A stretch of 64,000 nt of DNA. Origin: Rhodanobacter sp. Its GTDB lineage: Bacteria; Pseudomonadota; Gammaproteobacteria; Xanthomonadales; Rhodanobacteraceae. The notes beneath the pieces were generated by a model that saw only the letters and a list, made by a program, of their open reading frames with translations, was not told where the DNA came from and made no database searches. Shown piece after piece: positions 1 to 13,676 of the stretch. The stretch is taken from the NCBI GenBank assembly GCA_024711345.1, contig JANJTA010000007.1, positions 62,001-126,000 of the forward strand, given 5' to 3'. A program made the position numbers and the translations under genes. The number at the start of each line of letters is the position of its first letter. Positions within the stretch are counted from its first letter, which is position 1.

Positions 1-1474
1 CGGTGAGGAAGATCGCCGTGCCCGGCACGCGCAGCGGCGGGTGGTCGGCGATGTTTTCGATGAACGGCGCCAGCGCCAGTCCGCCCTGCTTGATCTCGCG
101 CACCACCAGTTCGCGGCCGCGGCGCCAGGTGGTCATCACGCTGAACAGCACCACGCCCAGCACCAGCGGGAACCAGCCGCCGTGCGCCACCTTCAGCAGG
201 TTCGCGCCGAAGAACGACAGGTCGATGATCAGGAACAGCACGCCCACCAGCACCACCGTCAACCAGCTCCAATGCCAGCGCTTGCGCGCCACCACCAGCG
301 CCAGCAGGGTGGTCATGGTCATGGTGCCGGTCACCGCGATGCCGTAGGCGGCGCCCAGGTTGTCCGAACTGCGGAAGCCGAGCACGGCCAGGATCACCAG
401 CACCATCAGCATGCGGTTGACCCATGGCACGAAGATCTGCCCGGACATCTCGCGCGAGGTGTGCACCACCGCCAGCCGCGGCGAATAGCCCAGCGACATC
501 GCCTCGCGGGTCATCGAGAACGCGCCGGAGATCACCGCCTGCGACGCGATCACCGCGGCGCAGGCCGACAGCACGATCATCGGGTACAGCAGCGCCGGCG
601 GCACCATCAGGTAGAACGGGCTGGAAATCGCCAGCGGGTCGCCCAGCAGCAGCGCGCCCTGACCGAAGTAATTGAGCAGCAGCGCCGGCAGCACGAAGCC
701 GAACCAGGCCAGCCGGATCGGCTTCTTGCCGAAGTGGCCCATGTCCGCATACAGCGCTTCGGCGCCGGTCAGTGCCAGCACCACGCCGCCGAGGGCGATG
801 AACGAGGTGTCGCCGTGGCTGATGAAGAAACGCACCGCGTGCAGCGGATTGACCGCGTACAGGACCTGCGGATTGGCGATGATCTGGCGCGCGCCGAGCA
901 CCGCCAGCACCACGAACCACAGCGTCATCACCGGCGCAAACGCCCGGCCGACCTTGTGCGTGCCGTGCCGCTGCACCGCGAACATGCCCAGCAGGATCGC
1001 CAGCGCAATCCATACCACGTAGCGGCCCAGGCCGGGTGCAGCCACCTGCAGGCCCTCGACCGCGCCGAGCACCGAGATCGCCGGGGTGATCACGCCGTCG
1101 CCGTAGAACAGCGCCGCGCCGAAGATGCCGAAGCCGGCCAGCACCCAGCGCGCGCGCGCCGAGCCGCTCATCGAGCGCTGCGCCAGCGCCATCAGCGCCA
1201 TGATGCCGCCCTCGCCCTTGTTGTCCGCGCGCATCACGAAGGTGACGTATTTCAGCGACACCACGATGACCAGCGCCCAGAACACCAGCGACAGCACGCC
1301 CAGCACCGCCGGCTCGGTCGGCGTCATGCCGTGCGTGCCGAGGGTTTCCTTCATGGTGTACAGCGGGCTGGTGCCGATGTCGCCGAACACCACGCCGACC
1401 GCGCCCAGTGCCAGCGTCCGCAACCGGCGCCGGGTCTCCGCCGGCAATTCGCCCTGCACGGTATGCCGTCCCAC
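1..1474 (-). CDS. kup: Kup-family low-affinity potassium uptake protein, 3' end cut by window
   Basis: Inner-membrane K+ transporter of the KUP/HAK/KT family. The reverse-strand translation gives the family signature VFGDIGTSPLYT near the N-terminus, then FYGDGVITPAISVL, a run of hydrophobic helices and YGIAVTGTMT. About 491 codons are present; Kup proteins are usually 620-635 residues, so the soluble C-terminal part lies outside the window. I place the start at a GTG at 1474 because GGGGAG sits six bases upstream and no ATG fits. That Shine-Dalgarno lies inside the last codons of ruvA, whose stop is two bases away, so translation is probably coupled. Its position directly after ruvA, where ruvB often sits, is discussed in the findings. 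Identity is secure; the start is fairly secure. Confidence 0.93.
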   Translation of the reverse strand, partial: MGRHTVQGELPAETRRRLRTLALGAVGVVFGDIGTSPLYTMKETLGTHGMTPTEPAVLGVLSLVFWALVIVVSLKYVTFVMRADNKGEGGIMALMALAQRSMSGSARARWVLAGFGIFGAALFYGDGVITPAISVLGAVEGLQVAAPGLGRYVVWIALAILLGMFAVQRHGTHKVGRAFAPVMTLWFVVLAVLGARQIIANPQVLYAVNPLHAVRFFISHGDTSFIALGGVVLALTGAEALYADMGHFGKKPIRLAWFGFVLPALLLNYFGQGALLLGDPLAISSPFYLMVPPALLYPMIVLSACAAVIASQAVISGAFSMTREAMSLGYSPRLAVVHTSREMSGQIFVPWVNRMLMVLVILAVLGFRSSDNLGAAYGIAVTGTMTMTTLLALVVARKRWHWSWLTVVLVGVLFLIIDLSFFGANLLKVAHGGWFPLVLGVVLFSVMTTWRRGRELVVREIKQGGLALAPFIENIADHPPLRVPGTAIFLT

Positions 1475-1476
1475 GA

Positions 1477-2073
1477 TCAGCTCCCCAGCGCCGCGCGCAG
1501 GGCCTTGCGGATGATCGCTTCGGCGCTGTCGCCTTCGGCGGCCACTTTCTGCACCAGCCGGCTCACCTCGGCCGGCTTGTAGCCCAGCTGCTGCAACGCC
1601 ACGCTCGCCTCGCCCGCAGCATCCAGCGGGGCGCCAGCCGCCTGCAGCGTGGCGCCGGGCACGCCGGACATGCCGTCGAGGCGGTCGCGCAGTTCCACCA
1701 CGATGCGCTCGGCGGTCTTCTTGCCGATGCCGGGGATCTTGGTCAGCGCGACCACGTCGCCGGCCTGCACCAGCCGCGCGAAATGGTCGGTGGACACGCC
1801 CGACAGTACCGCCAGCGCGATCTTCGCGCCGATCCCGCTGACCTTCAGCAGGTTGCGGAACAGCACGCGCTCGGCCTCGTGCAGAAAGCCGTACAGCGTG
1901 ATGCTGTCTTCCTTCACCGCATGATGGACGAGCAGCACCACTTCCTGGCCCAGGCCCGGCAGGTCGTAGATCGTCGACATCGGCGCCTCGACCTCGTAGC
2001 CGACGCCGCCCACCTCGACCAGCAACGAGGGCGGCTGCTTGCTTATCAGGGTGCCGCGCAGACGGCCGATCAC
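1477..2073 (-). CDS. ruvA: Holliday junction branch migration protein RuvA
   Basis: DNA-binding subunit of the RuvAB branch-migration complex; it binds the four-way junction and loads the RuvB ATPase. The product is 198 residues, close to the E. coli length of 203. It starts [12 protein letters not shown], the typical RuvA N-terminus with GTG for Met. It then has the OB-fold, two helix-hairpin-helix motifs ([15 protein letters not shown] and [16 protein letters not shown]) and a C-terminal three-helix domain III ([20 protein letters not shown]). Longer in-frame readings exist, but GGAGG lies eight bases before this GTG. The GTG overlaps the ruvC stop as GTGA, indicating translational coupling. 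The next gene downstream is kup, not ruvB. Confidence 0.96.
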   Translation of the reverse strand: MIGRLRGTLISKQPPSLLVEVGGVGYEVEAPMSTIYDLPGLGQEVVLLVHHAVKEDSITLYGFLHEAERVLFRNLLKVSGIGAKIALAVLSGVSTDHFARLVQAGDVVALTKIPGIGKKTAERIVVELRDRLDGMSGVPGATLQAAGAPLDAAGEASVALQQLGYKPAEVSRLVQKVAAEGDSAEAIIRKALRAALGS

Positions 2074-2591
2074 CGGCGCCGCCTCCAGGCCGTGCGCGGA
2101 ATGCCGACGCGGGCCAGGCTGGCGCGGGTATGCGCATGCGCCACCGCCACCGCCAGTGCATCGGCGGCATCGGCCTGCAGCGGTCCCTTGAGGCCGAGCA
2201 GCACGCCGATCATGTGCTGTACCTGGGTCTTGTCGCCGCGGCCACTGCCGACCACGGCCTGCTTCACTTCGGTGGCTGCGTATTCGTGCACCTCGATCCC
2301 CTGGCTGACCACGGCGCAGATCGCGGCGCCGCGCGCCTGTCCGAGCTTCAACGCCGAATCCGGGTTGCGCGCCATGAACACGCGCTCGATCCCGCACTCG
2401 GCGGGCCGATGCGCGGCGATGATGTCACACAGTTCGTCAAAGATGCGTTTCAGGCGCAGCGGGAAGCTGGCCTCGCCAGCCACCGCCAGCGCGCCGTGGA
2501 AGACGTGGGCGAGCCTGCCCGCCTCGTCCACGTCGATGATGCCCACGCCGGTGCGCTGGCTGCCGGGGTCGATGCCGATGATGCGGGTCAT
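2070..2591 (-). CDS. ruvC: Crossover junction endodeoxyribonuclease RuvC
   Basis: Holliday-junction resolvase that cuts four-way DNA junctions symmetrically after RuvAB branch migration. The 173-residue product has the RNase-H-like core and all four catalytic acids: Asp8 (IIGIDPG), Glu69 (GIERVFMA) and Asp141 and Asp144 ([11 protein letters not shown]). These match E. coli Asp7, Glu66, Asp138 and Asp141. An in-frame GTG lies directly before the chosen [13 protein letters not shown] is the usual family start. The gene overlaps ruvA by a GTGA junction and follows yebC closely, a standard yebC-ruvC-ruvA operon. Confidence 0.97.
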   Translation of the reverse strand: MTRIIGIDPGSQRTGVGIIDVDEAGRLAHVFHGALAVAGEASFPLRLKRIFDELCDIIAAHRPAECGIERVFMARNPDSALKLGQARGAAICAVVSQGIEVHEYAATEVKQAVVGSGRGDKTQVQHMIGVLLGLKGPLQADAADALAVAVAHAHTRASLARVGIPRTAWRRRR

Positions 2592-2624
2592 CACGATGCG
2601 ATGCGAAGGCGCATGGCCTCCGGC

Positions 2625-3359
2625 TTATTCGACCGTCCCGGAAGGCAGCAAGGCGTTGTGCGACACCTCGCTCACGTCGTCCAGCGCATCGAGCTTCTCG
2701 AGCAGGTCGAGCAGCTGTTCCAGCGCCTCCTCCGGCACCTCGACGCGGTTGTTCGGACGCATTACCACGCCCGCGTGCTGCGCGTTCAACCCGGCCGCGA
2801 TCAGCCCCTGCTGCACCGCCTCGAAGCTCTCCGGCGAACACAGCACGGTGCTCTCGCCGTGCTCGTTGAGCACGTCGTCGGCGCCGGCCTCCAGCGCCGC
2901 TTCCAGCACCTTCTCCTCGGCCGCCGGGTCGCCGCCGGTGGCGAACACCAGCTCGCCGCAGCGGGTGAACTGGAACGCCACCGAACCCGAGGTGCCGAGG
3001 TTGCCGCCGTGCTTGGTCAGCGCGTAGCGCACGTCGGCCACGGTGCGGGTGGGGTTGTCGGTGAAGCACTCGATGATCAGCGCAATGCCGGCCGGGCCGT
3101 AGCCTTCGTAGCGCAGTTCCTGCATGTCGGCGCCGCCGTCGGCGCCGGAGCCGCGCTTGATCGCGCGCTCGATGGTGTCCTTGGTCATGTTCGCCGCCAG
3201 CGCCTTGTCCACCGCGGCGCGCAGGCGCGGGTTGCCGCCAGGGTCGGCCACGCCGGAACGGGTGGCGACGGTGATCTCGCGGATCAACTTGGTGAACACC
3301 TTGGCGCGCCTGGCGTCTTCGGCGTTCTTGCGACCTTCGATGGACGGGCCTCTACCCAT
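2625..3359 (-). CDS. yebC: YebC/TACO1-family protein
   Basis: A 244-residue member of the YebC/PmpR/TACO1 family. Members are described both as transcriptional regulators and as ribosome-associated factors that help translation of difficult, for example proline-rich, stretches. The characteristic blocks are present: KVFTKLIREITVATR, NPRLRAAVDKALAANMTKDTIERAIKR, YEGYGPAGIALIIECFTDNPTRT and GGNLGTSGSVAFQF. The N-terminus reads MGRGPSIEGRKNAEDARRAK instead of the E. coli-like MAGHSKWANIQHRK, a variant seen in xanthomonads. AGGA lies six bases before the ATG. It is the first gene of the yebC-ruvC-ruvA run. Family is certain; the precise cellular role cannot be read from sequence. Confidence 0.94.
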   Translation of the reverse strand: MGRGPSIEGRKNAEDARRAKVFTKLIREITVATRSGVADPGGNPRLRAAVDKALAANMTKDTIERAIKRGSGADGGADMQELRYEGYGPAGIALIIECFTDNPTRTVADVRYALTKHGGNLGTSGSVAFQFTRCGELVFATGGDPAAEEKVLEAALEAGADDVLNEHGESTVLCSPESFEAVQQGLIAAGLNAQHAGVVMRPNNRVEVPEEALEQLLDLLEKLDALDDVSEVSHNALLPSGTVE

Positions 3360-3457
3360 GACGATTCCTGCACGAAGCGAGTGGACAAGCGGGCAATTTT
3401 ACCCAAATTCGGCCCGCGTGCCGGTCGCGCCGACGCGGCCGGCCGCGACATGACGCC

Positions 3458-4147
3458 TCAGGGCGCGGCGTCCGGGAACCGGCCGTGGCGCAGGAATTCC
3501 GCCACCCGCCGAGCCACTTCCGGCGAAAACAGCAAGCCGGTGTGGCTGACCTCCACCACGCAGTGGTCGGTCAGGCCCGGCAGCCGGGTTTCCGCCACCG
3601 CCACGGTGCCGTCGTGCTCGCCGGCGAAATGGCCCAGCACCGCGCCCAGGCCCAGCGGCAGGCGGCCGGCGATCACGCCCACCTCGCGAGTGCCGTCCCA
3701 GCGCTCGAAGCCCTGCTCCAGCAGTTCGCGGTTGTGCCCCAGCAGCACTTCGCCGCCTCGTCCCCACGCGGCGAAACCGCGCGCGGCGGCGCTGCCTTTC
3801 AGCGGCGAACCCAGGCACACGATGCGCCCCGGCGGCGGCGTGCCGTCGAGACAGGCGCGCAGGGCCAGCAGGCCGCCCAGGCTGTGCCCGACCAGATGCA
3901 CCGTGTCGGACTGTCCGGCCAGCTCGGCCATCCGCGCCCGCAGCCGGTCCAGGATGCGTTGCTGGGTGGCCGCCACGCTGAGATAGTCGAAGCGATGCAC
4001 GCGGAAGCCCGCCTCCATCAGCCGACGATGCAGCATGGACAACGCGAAGCCGCGCATCCACAGGCCATGCAGCAGGATCACCTGGTCGGGAAGCCGGGAT
4101 TCGGGAGCAGGGATGGGGGATGCGGTCATCGCGCGTCTCGCCACCAT
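3458..4147 (-). CDS. Alpha/beta-hydrolase, lipase/PGAP1-like
   Basis: A 229-residue alpha/beta-hydrolase of the triacylglycerol-lipase/PGAP1-like type. The oxyanion-loop motif VILLHGLWM is at residues 23-31. The nucleophile elbow GHSLGG places the catalytic serine at 89. An Asp at 179 (EHDGTV) and a His at 202 (SHTGLLF) complete a plausible triad. I see no convincing signal peptide, so a cytoplasmic esterase is likely; the substrate cannot be predicted. It lies between aspS and yebC on the same strand with short gaps, so it may share their transcript. The start is uncertain: neither the ATG at 4147 nor the in-frame ATG at 4129 has a strong Shine-Dalgarno. Confidence 0.85.
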   Translation of the reverse strand: MVARRAMTASPIPAPESRLPDQVILLHGLWMRGFALSMLHRRLMEAGFRVHRFDYLSVAATQQRILDRLRARMAELAGQSDTVHLVGHSLGGLLALRACLDGTPPPGRIVCLGSPLKGSAAARGFAAWGRGGEVLLGHNRELLEQGFERWDGTREVGVIAGRLPLGLGAVLGHFAGEHDGTVAVAETRLPGLTDHCVVEVSHTGLLFSPEVARRVAEFLRHGRFPDAAP

Positions 4148-4178
4148 CGGCCGTCGGCAGGGAGGCGCGCCCCGAGCC

Positions 4179-5942
4179 TCAGGGCTTGCCCTCGACGGTC
4201 GCTATCGACAGTTCCTTCAGCTGCGCGGCGGATACCGGCGATGGCGCGTCGGTCATCAGGTCCTGCGCGCTGGTGGTCTTGGGGAAGGCGATCACGTCGC
4301 GGATCGATTCGGTGCCGGCCATCAGCGCGGCGATGCGGTCGATGCCGAAGGCCAGGCCGCCGTGCGGCGGCGCGCCGAACTTCAGTGCCTTGAGCAGGAA
4401 GCCGAACTTCATTTCCGCCTCCTCCGCGCCGATGCCAAGCAGCTCGAACACCGTGCTCTGCATCTCCGGCCGGTGGATGCGGATCGAGCCGCCGCCGATC
4501 TCGTTGCCGTTCAGCACCATGTCGTAGCCGCGGCTCACCGCGTTGTGCGGATCGGCGCGCAGCTGCGCGGCGTCATCCACCTTCGGCGCGGTGAACGGGT
4601 GATGCAGGGCCACGAAGCGCTGCTCCTCGGCGTCGTACTCGAACATCGGGAAGTCGGTGACCCACAGCGGCTTCCAGCTGTCCTCGACCAGGCCGCGGTC
4701 CTTGCCGAGCTTGAGCCGCAGCGCGCCCATGAAATCGCTGACGGTCTTCCACGCACCGGCGCCGAAGAACACGATGTCGCCGCTCTGCGCGGCGGTGGCT
4801 TTCAGCACGCCGTCCAGCGCCGCGTCGTCGAGAAATTTCGCCACCGGCGAATTGATGCCCTCGCGGCCTTTCGCCAGATCCTCGACCTTGAGCCAGGCCA
4901 GACCCTTCGCGCCGTAGCGCGCGGCGTATTCGGCCAGGCCGTCGATGTCCTTGCGCGACAACGTGCTGCCGCCCGGCACGCGCAGCGCGGCGACGCGGCC
5001 GGCGGGGTCGTTGGCCGGCTCGGCGAACACCTTGAACTCGACGCGCTTCAGCACCTCGGCCACGTCGACCAGCTCCAGCGCGATGCGCAGGTCGGGCTTG
5101 TCCGAGCCGTAGCGACGCATCGCCTCCGCCCAGGTCATGCGCGGGAACGTCGCGTCCAGTTCCACGCCCTGCACTTCCCTGAACACGTGGCGGATCAGTT
5201 CCTCCACGAAATCCTGCACGTCCTTTTCCTCGACGAAGGCGAACTCGAGGTCGAGCTGGGTGAACTCCGGCTGGCGGTCGGCGCGCAGGTCCTCGTCGCG
5301 GAAGCAGCGCGCGATCTGGTAGTAGCGGTCGAAGCCGGCCACCATCAGGATCTGCTTGAACAGCTGCGGCGACTGCGGCAGTGCGTAGAACTGGCCCGGA
5401 TGCACGCGGCTGGGTACCAGGTAGTCGCGCGCGCCCTCGGGCGTGGCCTTGGTCAGGATCGGTGTCTCGATGTCCTGGAAGCCGCGCGCATCGAGGTAAC
5501 GGCGCAGCGCCTGCACCAGCTTGATCCGCTTGCGCATCATCGCCTGCATCTCGGGGCGGCGCAGGTCGAGGTAGCGGTAGGTCATCCGCAGGTCCTCGTT
5601 CGGCTGCTCGTGCAGTGCGAACGGCAGGTCCTTCGCGGCGTTGAGCACCTCGACGGTGTCGGCCAGCAGCTCGATCGTGCCGGTCTTCAGCTTGTCGTTG
5701 ACCGACACCCGTGGGCGGATCGTGCCGGTGACGCGCAGGCAGTACTCGTAGCCCAGCTCGCCGGCGACGGCGAACGCCGCAGCGTTGTCGCGATCGATCA
5801 CCACCTGGGCCAGCCCCTCGTGGTCGCGCAGGTCGACGAACGCCACATGCGCCTGCAGGCGGATCTTGTTGACCCAGCCGCACAGGGTGACGGTCTGGCC
5901 GATCAGCGCCTCGTCGATGAGGCCGCAGTAATGCGTGCGCAT
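4179..5942 (-). CDS. aspS: Aspartyl-tRNA synthetase (bacterial type)
   Basis: Class II synthetase that charges tRNA-Asp with aspartate. At 587 residues it matches the bacterial type (E. coli 590). It has the N-terminal anticodon-binding OB-fold (MRTHYCG to LTVTGTIRP region), then the catalytic domain with motif 2 ([18 protein letters not shown]), the inserted GAD domain, the flipping-loop block HHPFTAPK and motif 3 ([12 protein letters not shown]). The frame stays open upstream, but MRTHYCG is the conserved start and GGAG lies nine bases before it. The residue aligning with the specificity-determining His/Leu near position 30 is Gln (NKIRLQAH), so whether it also charges tRNA-Asn cannot be decided here. 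Confidence 0.97.
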   Translation of the reverse strand: MRTHYCGLIDEALIGQTVTLCGWVNKIRLQAHVAFVDLRDHEGLAQVVIDRDNAAAFAVAGELGYEYCLRVTGTIRPRVSVNDKLKTGTIELLADTVEVLNAAKDLPFALHEQPNEDLRMTYRYLDLRRPEMQAMMRKRIKLVQALRRYLDARGFQDIETPILTKATPEGARDYLVPSRVHPGQFYALPQSPQLFKQILMVAGFDRYYQIARCFRDEDLRADRQPEFTQLDLEFAFVEEKDVQDFVEELIRHVFREVQGVELDATFPRMTWAEAMRRYGSDKPDLRIALELVDVAEVLKRVEFKVFAEPANDPAGRVAALRVPGGSTLSRKDIDGLAEYAARYGAKGLAWLKVEDLAKGREGINSPVAKFLDDAALDGVLKATAAQSGDIVFFGAGAWKTVSDFMGALRLKLGKDRGLVEDSWKPLWVTDFPMFEYDAEEQRFVALHHPFTAPKVDDAAQLRADPHNAVSRGYDMVLNGNEIGGGSIRIHRPEMQSTVFELLGIGAEEAEMKFGFLLKALKFGAPPHGGLAFGIDRIAALMAGTESIRDVIAFPKTTSAQDLMTDAPSPVSAAQLKELSIATVEGKP

Positions 5943-6031
5943 GCGTTGGAACTCCGGCGTCGCCGCGGCGACTTCAGGCTGAGGGAAAAGACCGCGAAGT
6001 CTACCACTGCCGCCCGCTGCGGCGGGCCGCG

Positions 6032-6652
6032 CTACCAGCGCCGGTCGACCAGGAACTGGCCGCGGCAACCGTGCGCCACCCACACCCCGGCGCGGTTCCA
6101 GCCCCAGCTGTAGCCCTCCACGCAATTCGCGTCGGAAAGCTGGCGCCCCAGCCGCACGCGGCCATGGCGGCCCACGTCGACCTGGCACAGCTGGTACTTT
6201 TTCTGGTTGCTGTCGCACTGCAGGCTGATGCGGCGATCCCAGCCGGGGCCGGGGCGCCAGCCGCCGCGGTCGTCGTCGTGGCGGTCGTCGTAGCGGTTGC
6301 CCCAGCGATCGTCCTGGCCGTAACGGCCATCAGCATCGTCGTAGCGGCCGCGCTGGCCATGGCCGTAGCCGCCGCGGCCGGCCGGGCCGAACAGGCCGCG
6401 GCAACCGCGGTCGACCCACAGCGTGTCGTCGTCCATGCCCCAGCTCTCGCCACGGACACAGGCGGCCTTCGACTCCTGCTTGTACAGCTCGACGCGACGC
6501 CATGGCACGGCGCAGCGCGCGTAGCGGCCATCGTTGCTCACGCAGCGCACCGGCGCGTCCGACTGCGCCCGCACCGGCGTCGCCATGCCCAGCAGGCCAC
6601 CTGCCAGTGCAGCCGCGACGACTCCGACCATCCACCCCCCGCTTGCACGCAT
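6032..6652 (-). CDS. Secreted DUF3011 protein with two Cys-rich repeats
   Basis: A 206-residue exported protein of unknown function. Residues 1-29 form a signal peptide ending near VRAQS. Two copies of the DUF3011 module follow: residues about 35-88 ([10 protein letters not shown] ... CVRGESWG ... LWVDRGCRG) and about 143-202 ([11 protein letters not shown] ... CVEGYSWG ... VWVAHGCRG). The four cysteines are conserved between copies, suggesting two disulfide-stabilised small domains. Between them is a low-complexity linker rich in Asp, Arg, Gly and Tyr. DUF3011 proteins are common in Xanthomonadales, and no activity is established. The gene sits between the fmdB-type gene and aspS, same strand. 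Confidence 0.85.
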   Translation of the reverse strand: MRASGGWMVGVVAAALAGGLLGMATPVRAQSDAPVRCVSNDGRYARCAVPWRRVELYKQESKAACVRGESWGMDDDTLWVDRGCRGLFGPAGRGGYGHGQRGRYDDADGRYGQDDRWGNRYDDRHDDDRGGWRPGPGWDRRISLQCDSNQKKYQLCQVDVGRHGRVRLGRQLSDANCVEGYSWGWNRAGVWVAHGCRGQFLVDRRW

Positions 6653-6750
6653 TGCCGCCTCCTCGCCCTGACACCGGCACCGTGCCGGAGTCTTGCGCCG
6701 CCAGCATATCCCGCAGCGGAAGACGCCAACCGGATGAACGTTTCAGCGGT

Positions 6751-7044
6751 TCAGCTGGCGCTGCCTGCGCTGCCGCCGGAGGCCGGCGTCGGCGCCGCAG
6801 CAGGGGCCGGCGCCGCACTGGACTTGCCGGCGTCGCCGGCGAGGTTGTGTTTCTTCTCGCCGTTCTTCTTGAAGTCGGTCTCGTACCAGCCGCTGCCGGC
6901 AAGACGGAACGACGGCGCACTGACCATCCGCCGCAGGTGCGGCGCATCGCAGGCGGGGCAGATGGTGGGATCGGTGTCGGACAACTTCTGCAGCCGGTCG
7001 AAGTGGTGACCGCAATGGCTGCATTCGAACTCGTAGATGGGCAT
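6751..7044 (-). CDS. FmdB-family zinc-ribbon regulatory protein
   Basis: A 97-residue FmdB/CxxC_CxxC_SSSS-family protein. The start MPIYEFECSHCGHHF is the family hallmark. The zinc ribbon uses Cys7, Cys10 and the pair in CPACDAPHL. The C-terminal half is a low-complexity Ala/Pro/Ser/Gly tail. An in-frame start eight codons upstream exists, but the chosen ATG has GGAG five bases before it and matches the family N-terminus. These small proteins are often linked to aspS in beta- and gammaproteobacteria. The name comes from a putative formamidase-operon regulator, and no function is proven for this branch. Confidence 0.9.
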   Translation of the reverse strand: MPIYEFECSHCGHHFDRLQKLSDTDPTICPACDAPHLRRMVSAPSFRLAGSGWYETDFKKNGEKKHNLAGDAGKSSAAPAPAAAPTPASGGSAGSAS

Positions 7045-7252
7045 GGGAACTCCGGGCACGCCGGCCATCGCGCGGTCGGCAACGGACCATTATCAGGGTG
7101 TGCGGCCGGATTTCAATGCGGCAGACGATGCATGGCGGGCGGTCCGTGCAGCGGAGTAGCCTGCGGACCTGTGGCGAACGCCGACGGCAGCCTGCCGCTC
7201 CGGGCGCGTCCGCTGGCATGCGAAGGGGTCGTTGAAGCATTTGGACTGATAG

Positions 7253-7268
7253 ACGTCCATACGTCCAT
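7253..7268. repeat. Tandem 8-bp repeat ACGTCCAT x2 in intergenic region
   Basis: Two perfect head-to-tail copies of ACGTCCAT lie 71-86 bases before the TonB-receptor start at 7339. They could be a regulator half-site pair. No strong -10/-35 pair is visible beside them; TTGACG at 7268-7273 overlaps the second copy, but the match at the -10 position is poor. The rest of the 294-base gap between the fmdB-type gene and the receptor holds no gene I can support. Confidence 0.35.
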
Positions 7269-7338
7269 TGACGAAGCAAGGGTGCGTTATTAGCCTGCAT
7301 TTGCTGCGCCGCAGCAAACCACGAACCGGAGAGCTTCC

Positions 7339-9711
<2,373 letters not shown>

Positions 9712-9732
9712 GCCGGCGCCACCCAGGCCGAC

Positions 9733-9759
9733 AAAAGCCCCGGCCAGTCCGGGGCTTTT
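9733..9759 (+). terminator. Rho-independent terminator after TonB receptor
   Basis: An 11-bp perfect stem (AAAAGCCCCGG paired with CCGGGGCTTTT) with a five-base loop, starting 22 bases after the receptor stop. The flanking A and T runs let it work in either direction. Confidence 0.88.
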
Positions 9760-10119
9760 CATGACGGGAACCGGCGCAGCCCGGGTCATCCCGCCGCCGT
9801 CCGCTGACGGCTTTCCCTGACAGCTTCTGCCGCCTGCGCCGACAGCCGGGGGCGTGGCACCCCCGGATAATCCCGACGCCATGCCACCTGGCGACGCCGT
9901 CCGGTCCGCCACTTGACAACGCCAATCCGGCATGGACAGCATCCCCCCGCGTTCGCGCGACGGCATTCTCGCCTTCGCCGCCCGCGCAACACGGTGGCCA
10001 TACGGACACCTGGGGGATCCAGCGTAGACACGACTTGCCACGGCGCGCGCGCGCCAGCGGCGAGTGCGGATCGGCCACCGATAGGGGACTGCATTGCGTC
10101 ATCAACTGGAGGGGAATTC
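9760..10119. other. 360-bp intergenic region, no gene seen
   Basis: Lies between the receptor terminator and the CsgG-like gene. It holds a small GC hairpin (CCGGGGG at 9846-9852 pairing with CCCCCGG at 9860-9866, seven-base loop) with no T-run. I can support no coding sequence or clear promoter; the upstream signals of the CsgG-like gene must lie here. Confidence 0.5.
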
Positions 10120-10851
10120 ATGAGACCCGTGAACCGTACAAGCATGCTGGGCGCGGCCTTGGCCCTGGCATTGACTGCGAGCGGCGCCGTCATGGCCCGC
10201 GAGGCGCCGACCATGACCGTGGCCGTGATCGACTTCACCAACGACACCAGCTCCGCCAGCTGGTGGAACGGCGACGTCGGCCGGCAGCTCGCCGACGTAC
10301 TCAGCAACGAGTTGAGCGCCACCGGCGATTTCAAGGTGATCGAGCGGCAGAAGATCGACGCCGTGCTGGCGGAACAGGACCTGGCCGCCTCCTCGCGCAT
10401 GCGCCCGGGCAGCAGCCCGCACAGTGGCAACATCACCGGCGCGCAGTACCTGGTCACCGGCAGCGTCGCGGCGTACACCGAGGACACCTCCAACACCGGC
10501 GGCGGCCTCAATATCGCCGGCTTCCGGGTGGGCGGCGGCAAGTCGGAGGCGTATGTCGCGATCGACCTGCGGGTAATCGACGCGGAGACCTCCGAAGTGG
10601 TGTATGCGCGCACCGTCGAAGGCCGCAGCTCCGGCGGCGGCGTCAACCTGCGCGGCTATGTCAGCGGGGTCGGCGGCGACTTCGCCCACGCCAAGAAGAC
10701 TCCGGCCAGCAAGGCGGTGCGCGCGGCGCTGATCGAGGCCACCGACTACCTCGACTGCACCATGGTCAAGCGCGACGGCTGCGAAGCCCGCTACCAGCAG
10801 AAGGAACAGCGCCGCCGCGAGAACACCAAGAAGACGCTCGACCTCGACTGA
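10120..10851 (+). CDS. CsgG/HfaB-like exported protein
   Basis: A 243-residue exported protein of the CsgG/HfaB superfamily, the fold of the curli secretion pore and related lipoproteins. A signal peptide ends near SGAVMA-RE. The body carries the family pattern: TMTVAVIDFTNDT, ADVLSNELSATGDFKVIERQKIDAVLAEQDL, AQYLVTGSVAAYTEDT and IDLRVIDAETSEVVYARTVEG. No lipobox cysteine is visible, so it may be soluble in the periplasm, unlike CsgG itself. GGAGGGG lies six bases before the ATG; longer in-frame readings lack this and the signal peptide. No curli genes are nearby. Fold assignment is good; function is open. Confidence 0.85.
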   Translation: MRPVNRTSMLGAALALALTASGAVMAREAPTMTVAVIDFTNDTSSASWWNGDVGRQLADVLSNELSATGDFKVIERQKIDAVLAEQDLAASSRMRPGSSPHSGNITGAQYLVTGSVAAYTEDTSNTGGGLNIAGFRVGGGKSEAYVAIDLRVIDAETSEVVYARTVEGRSSGGGVNLRGYVSGVGGDFAHAKKTPASKAVRAALIEATDYLDCTMVKRDGCEARYQQKEQRRRENTKKTLDLD

Positions 10852-10865
10852 GCACCGGCGACAGA

Positions 10866-10892
10866 CCGTGCGGCGGCCTGGCCGCCGCACGG
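10866..10892. terminator. 12-bp perfect hairpin between convergent genes
   Basis: CCGTGCGGCGGC pairs perfectly with GCCGCCGCACGG across a three-base loop, midway between the converging stops of the CsgG-like gene and clpB. There is no T-tract on either strand, so a classical intrinsic terminator is not proven. It may block read-through or protect 3' ends. Confidence 0.4.
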
Positions 10893-10926
10893 CGTCGCGG
10901 GGACGACGTCCGCCCCCGCGCCTGCC

Positions 10927-13518
<2,592 letters not shown>

Positions 13519-13584
13519 GTCGATGATCCCGCCTGGTGGTCTTGCGTCAGAGGAATTGACGGCGCCCCCGTCACTGCCGGCAAA

Positions 13585-13611
13585 AGTGTGGGCGCGGCAA
13601 GGCGAATCAAG
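13585..13611 (-). promoter_or_regulatory. Candidate heat-shock (sigma-32) promoter of clpB
   Basis: On the minus strand CTTGATT is followed after 12-13 bases by CCCACACT, about 70 bases before the clpB start. This resembles the sigma-32 pattern CTTGAAA / CCCCATNT, with five of seven matches in the -35. The spacing is at the short end. It is plausible mainly because clpB is a known sigma-32 gene. Confidence 0.35.
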
Positions 13612-13676
13612 TTCGCCGCCGCGGCCGACGCCGCCGGCAAGGCGATCTTCACATTCGCCTTGTTACGGTGGCGACG

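Noticed and set aside
41-1582. Plus-strand frame of 513 codons over kup and ruvA
   Set aside because: His/Gln/Arg-rich shadow; the minus strand encodes the KUP transporter with full signatures.
5943-6218. In-frame N-terminal extension of aspS
   Set aside because: The extension is Arg/Pro/Gly-rich and overlaps the DUF3011 gene; the conserved AspRS start MRTHYCG has its own ribosome site.
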